A DNA stretch of 5,547 nt from Pseudomonadota bacterium (GTDB taxonomy: Bacteria; Pseudomonadota; Gammaproteobacteria; Xanthomonadales; Xanthomonadaceae). The stretch spans positions 1-5,547 of the forward strand of contig JAEWNA010000351.1 in assembly GCA_023392975.1 (NCBI GenBank), written 5' to 3'. The notes under the pieces were generated by a model. The model worked only from the letters and a program-made list of their open reading frames with translations. It ran no database searches and had not been told where the DNA came from. The translations under genes were made by a program, and so were the position numbers. This document shows, piece after piece, positions 4,288 through 5,547 of this stretch; positions within the stretch are counted from its first letter, which is position 1, and each line of letters begins with the position of its first letter.

Positions 4288-5547
4288 GCCGACGACGCCC
4301 GGCGGCGCCCCCGACGCCGTTCCCGGCGACCCGCTCGACGAAGGCCGGCTCTTCGGCGAGCTGTGCGAACTGGACACGGCCGACTGCGACGCGCGACTGC
4401 GCGCGCTGGCGGCCGAGCATCCTGCGCTGGCCGCACGCCTGCGCCGGCTGCTGGCGATCGACGACGCCTACGCCGGCCACACCGCGCGGAACGTGATGGC
4501 GCAGCCGCTGCACGACCCCGTCGACGGCCTCGCCGACGTCGGCCCGTTCCGGCTGGTGCGGCGGGTCGGCCGCGGCGGCATGGGCGTGGTGTACGAGGCC
4601 GAACGCCGCAGCGGCTTCGCGCAGCGGGTGGCGATCAAACTGCTGCCGCGCTTCGCCGACGATCCCGCGGCGCGCGAACGCTTCGCCCGCGAGCGCGCCA
4701 TCCTCGCCGGGCTGCGCCATCCCAACATCTGCAGCGTCCTCGACGGCGATGCGCTGGAGGACGGCACGCCGTGGCTGGCGATGGAATTCGTGCCGGGCGA
4801 ACCGCTGTGCGCCTGGTGCGCGCACCGCGGCACCGACCTGCGCGGGCGCATCGACCTGTTCCTGCAGCTGTGCGATGCGGTGCAGGCCGCGCATCGCAGC
4901 CTGGTGATCCACCGCGACCTGAAGGACGGCAACGTGCTGGTCGACGAGGCCGGGCACCTGAAGCTGCTCGACTTCGGCATCGCCAAGGCGCTGACGCCGA
5001 CCGCGGACGAGGCCGGCACGCTGGCGCAGGACCGGTTCTTCTCGCCGATGACCGCCGCGCCGGAACAGCTGCGCGGCGATGCCGCGACCGTCGCCACCGA
5101 TGTCTACGCGCTGGGTGCGCTGCTGCACCAGCTGCTCTGCGGCGAACTGCCGTTCGAGCATCCGCCGCTGCCGCAGGCGGAGCGCACGCGGGCGATCCTG
5201 GAGCGCGTACCGCCGCGGATGAGCGACGTGCGCCAGCGCGCGATCGGCGAAGGCCGCGACGGTGCGGGCGCCGCGGGTATCACCCCGGCGATGCTGCATG
5301 GCGAACTGGACGCGATCGTCGCGCACTGCCTGCGCAAGGAGGCCGACGAACGCTACGCCGACGTCGGCGACCTGGCGCGCGACCTGCGCGCGTGGCGCTC
5401 GGGTCATCCGATCGCGATCGCGCAGGGCGACCGGCTGTACCGCGCGCGCAAGTTCCTGCGCCGCCACCGGCTGCCGGCGACGATCGCCGCGCTGGCGATG
5501 GCCGGCGTGCTCGCGGCGCTGGGCGTGGCGCTGTGGCAGGCCGCGGC
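4280..5547 (+). CDS. Membrane-anchored Hanks-type Ser/Thr protein kinase, 3' end cut by the window edge
   Basis: 422 codons are visible, with no stop. Residues 20-65 are a helical segment (LFGELCELDTADC and the AEHPALAARLRRLL stretch) often found before the kinase domain in sigma-linked kinases. The kinase domain runs from about 90 to 374: glycine loop GRGGMGVVYEA (97-107), VAIK with Lys120, helix-C Glu138, HRDLKDGN with catalytic Asp213, Lys215 and Asn218, DFG with Asp231, APE at 260-262 and DVYALG at 274-279. All key residues are present, so it should be active. The Arg before Asp213 marks it as an RD kinase, normally switched on by activation-loop phosphorylation. The domain ends in the typical ERYADVGDLARDLRAWRSG. 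A single membrane helix follows at about 398-420, flanked by Arg-rich sequence, so the kinase faces the cytoplasm and the missing C-terminus should be the periplasmic sensor, often TPR repeats in relatives. Its start overlaps the sigma factor gene, the likely substrate. It resembles PknS/PknT-type kinases; the identity of the signal is unknown. Confidence 0.92.
   Translation, partial: MTEPTTPGGAPDAVPGDPLDEGRLFGELCELDTADCDARLRALAAEHPALAARLRRLLAIDDAYAGHTARNVMAQPLHDPVDGLADVGPFRLVRRVGRGGMGVVYEAERRSGFAQRVAIKLLPRFADDPAARERFARERAILAGLRHPNICSVLDGDALEDGTPWLAMEFVPGEPLCAWCAHRGTDLRGRIDLFLQLCDAVQAAHRSLVIHRDLKDGNVLVDEAGHLKLLDFGIAKALTPTADEAGTLAQDRFFSPMTAAPEQLRGDAATVATDVYALGALLHQLLCGELPFEHPPLPQAERTRAILERVPPRMSDVRQRAIGEGRDGAGAAGITPAMLHGELDAIVAHCLRKEADERYADVGDLARDLRAWRSGHPIAIAQGDRLYRARKFLRRHRLPATIAALAMAGVLAALGVALWQAA
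5471..5539 (+). other. Predicted transmembrane helix of the kinase
   Basis: Residues 398-420 (LPATIAALAMAGVLAALGVA plus LWQ) are hydrophobic and follow the basic stretch RARKFLRRHR. The positive-inside rule places the kinase domain in the cytoplasm and whatever follows in the periplasm. Confidence 0.8.

Noticed and set aside
1042..4377. A 1111-residue open frame on the minus strand across the peptidase and sigma factor genes
   Set aside because: It is antisense to two clearly recognisable genes, its product is low-complexity Arg/Ala/Val-rich sequence with no family motif, and such frames are common at very high GC. No ribosome site or promoter supports it.
3908..5467. A 519-residue minus-strand open frame antisense to the sigma factor and kinase
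   Set aside because: The plus strand carries all kinase catalytic motifs in frame; the antisense product shows no recognisable family.

Overview
The window reads as a stretch of chromosome from a high-GC gammaproteobacterium, most likely Lysobacteraceae/Xanthomonadaceae (Lysobacter, Luteimonas, Stenotrophomonas or Xanthomonas relatives). This is an inference. It rests on very GC-rich coding sequence with G/C-ending codons, a secreted S46 dipeptidyl-peptidase typical of that family, and a sigma factor/Ser-Thr kinase pair of the kind described in Xanthomonas. No RNA gene, insertion sequence, phage gene or CRISPR array was seen.

Layout. Positions 1-1045 (minus strand) hold a secreted SGNH/GDSL hydrolase whose last codons lie beyond the left edge. 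Positions 1046-1347 are a divergent intergenic region with a candidate promoter for the hydrolase, a short palindrome, three related AT-containing repeats and a -10-like box placed for leaderless transcription of the next gene. Positions 1348-3543 (plus) encode a complete secreted S46 peptidase. Its specificity position is Arg, which predicts a DPP11-type, Asp/Glu-preferring enzyme. Positions 3544-3693 are a 150-base leader with a TATGAT box, a GC hairpin and a 26-base imperfect tandem repeat. Positions 3694-4287 encode a sigma-70/ECF-type sigma factor. Positions 4280-5547 encode the cytoplasmic kinase domain and transmembrane helix of a Hanks-type Ser/Thr kinase that runs off the right edge.

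How the genes fit together. The hydrolase and the peptidase both carry signal peptides and look like extracytoplasmic degradative enzymes (ester and peptide bonds), transcribed divergently. The sigma factor and kinase overlap by 8 bases and are probably translated together. Known pairs of this kind (EcfK/PknS in Xanthomonas citri, EcfP/PknT in Vibrio parahaemolyticus) work as a one-way signalling unit in which a membrane kinase activates the sigma factor by phosphorylation, without an anti-sigma factor. The pair here is the most interesting part of the window. Its targets are not visible.

All other long open frames are antisense or frame-shifted shadows, as expected at this GC content.
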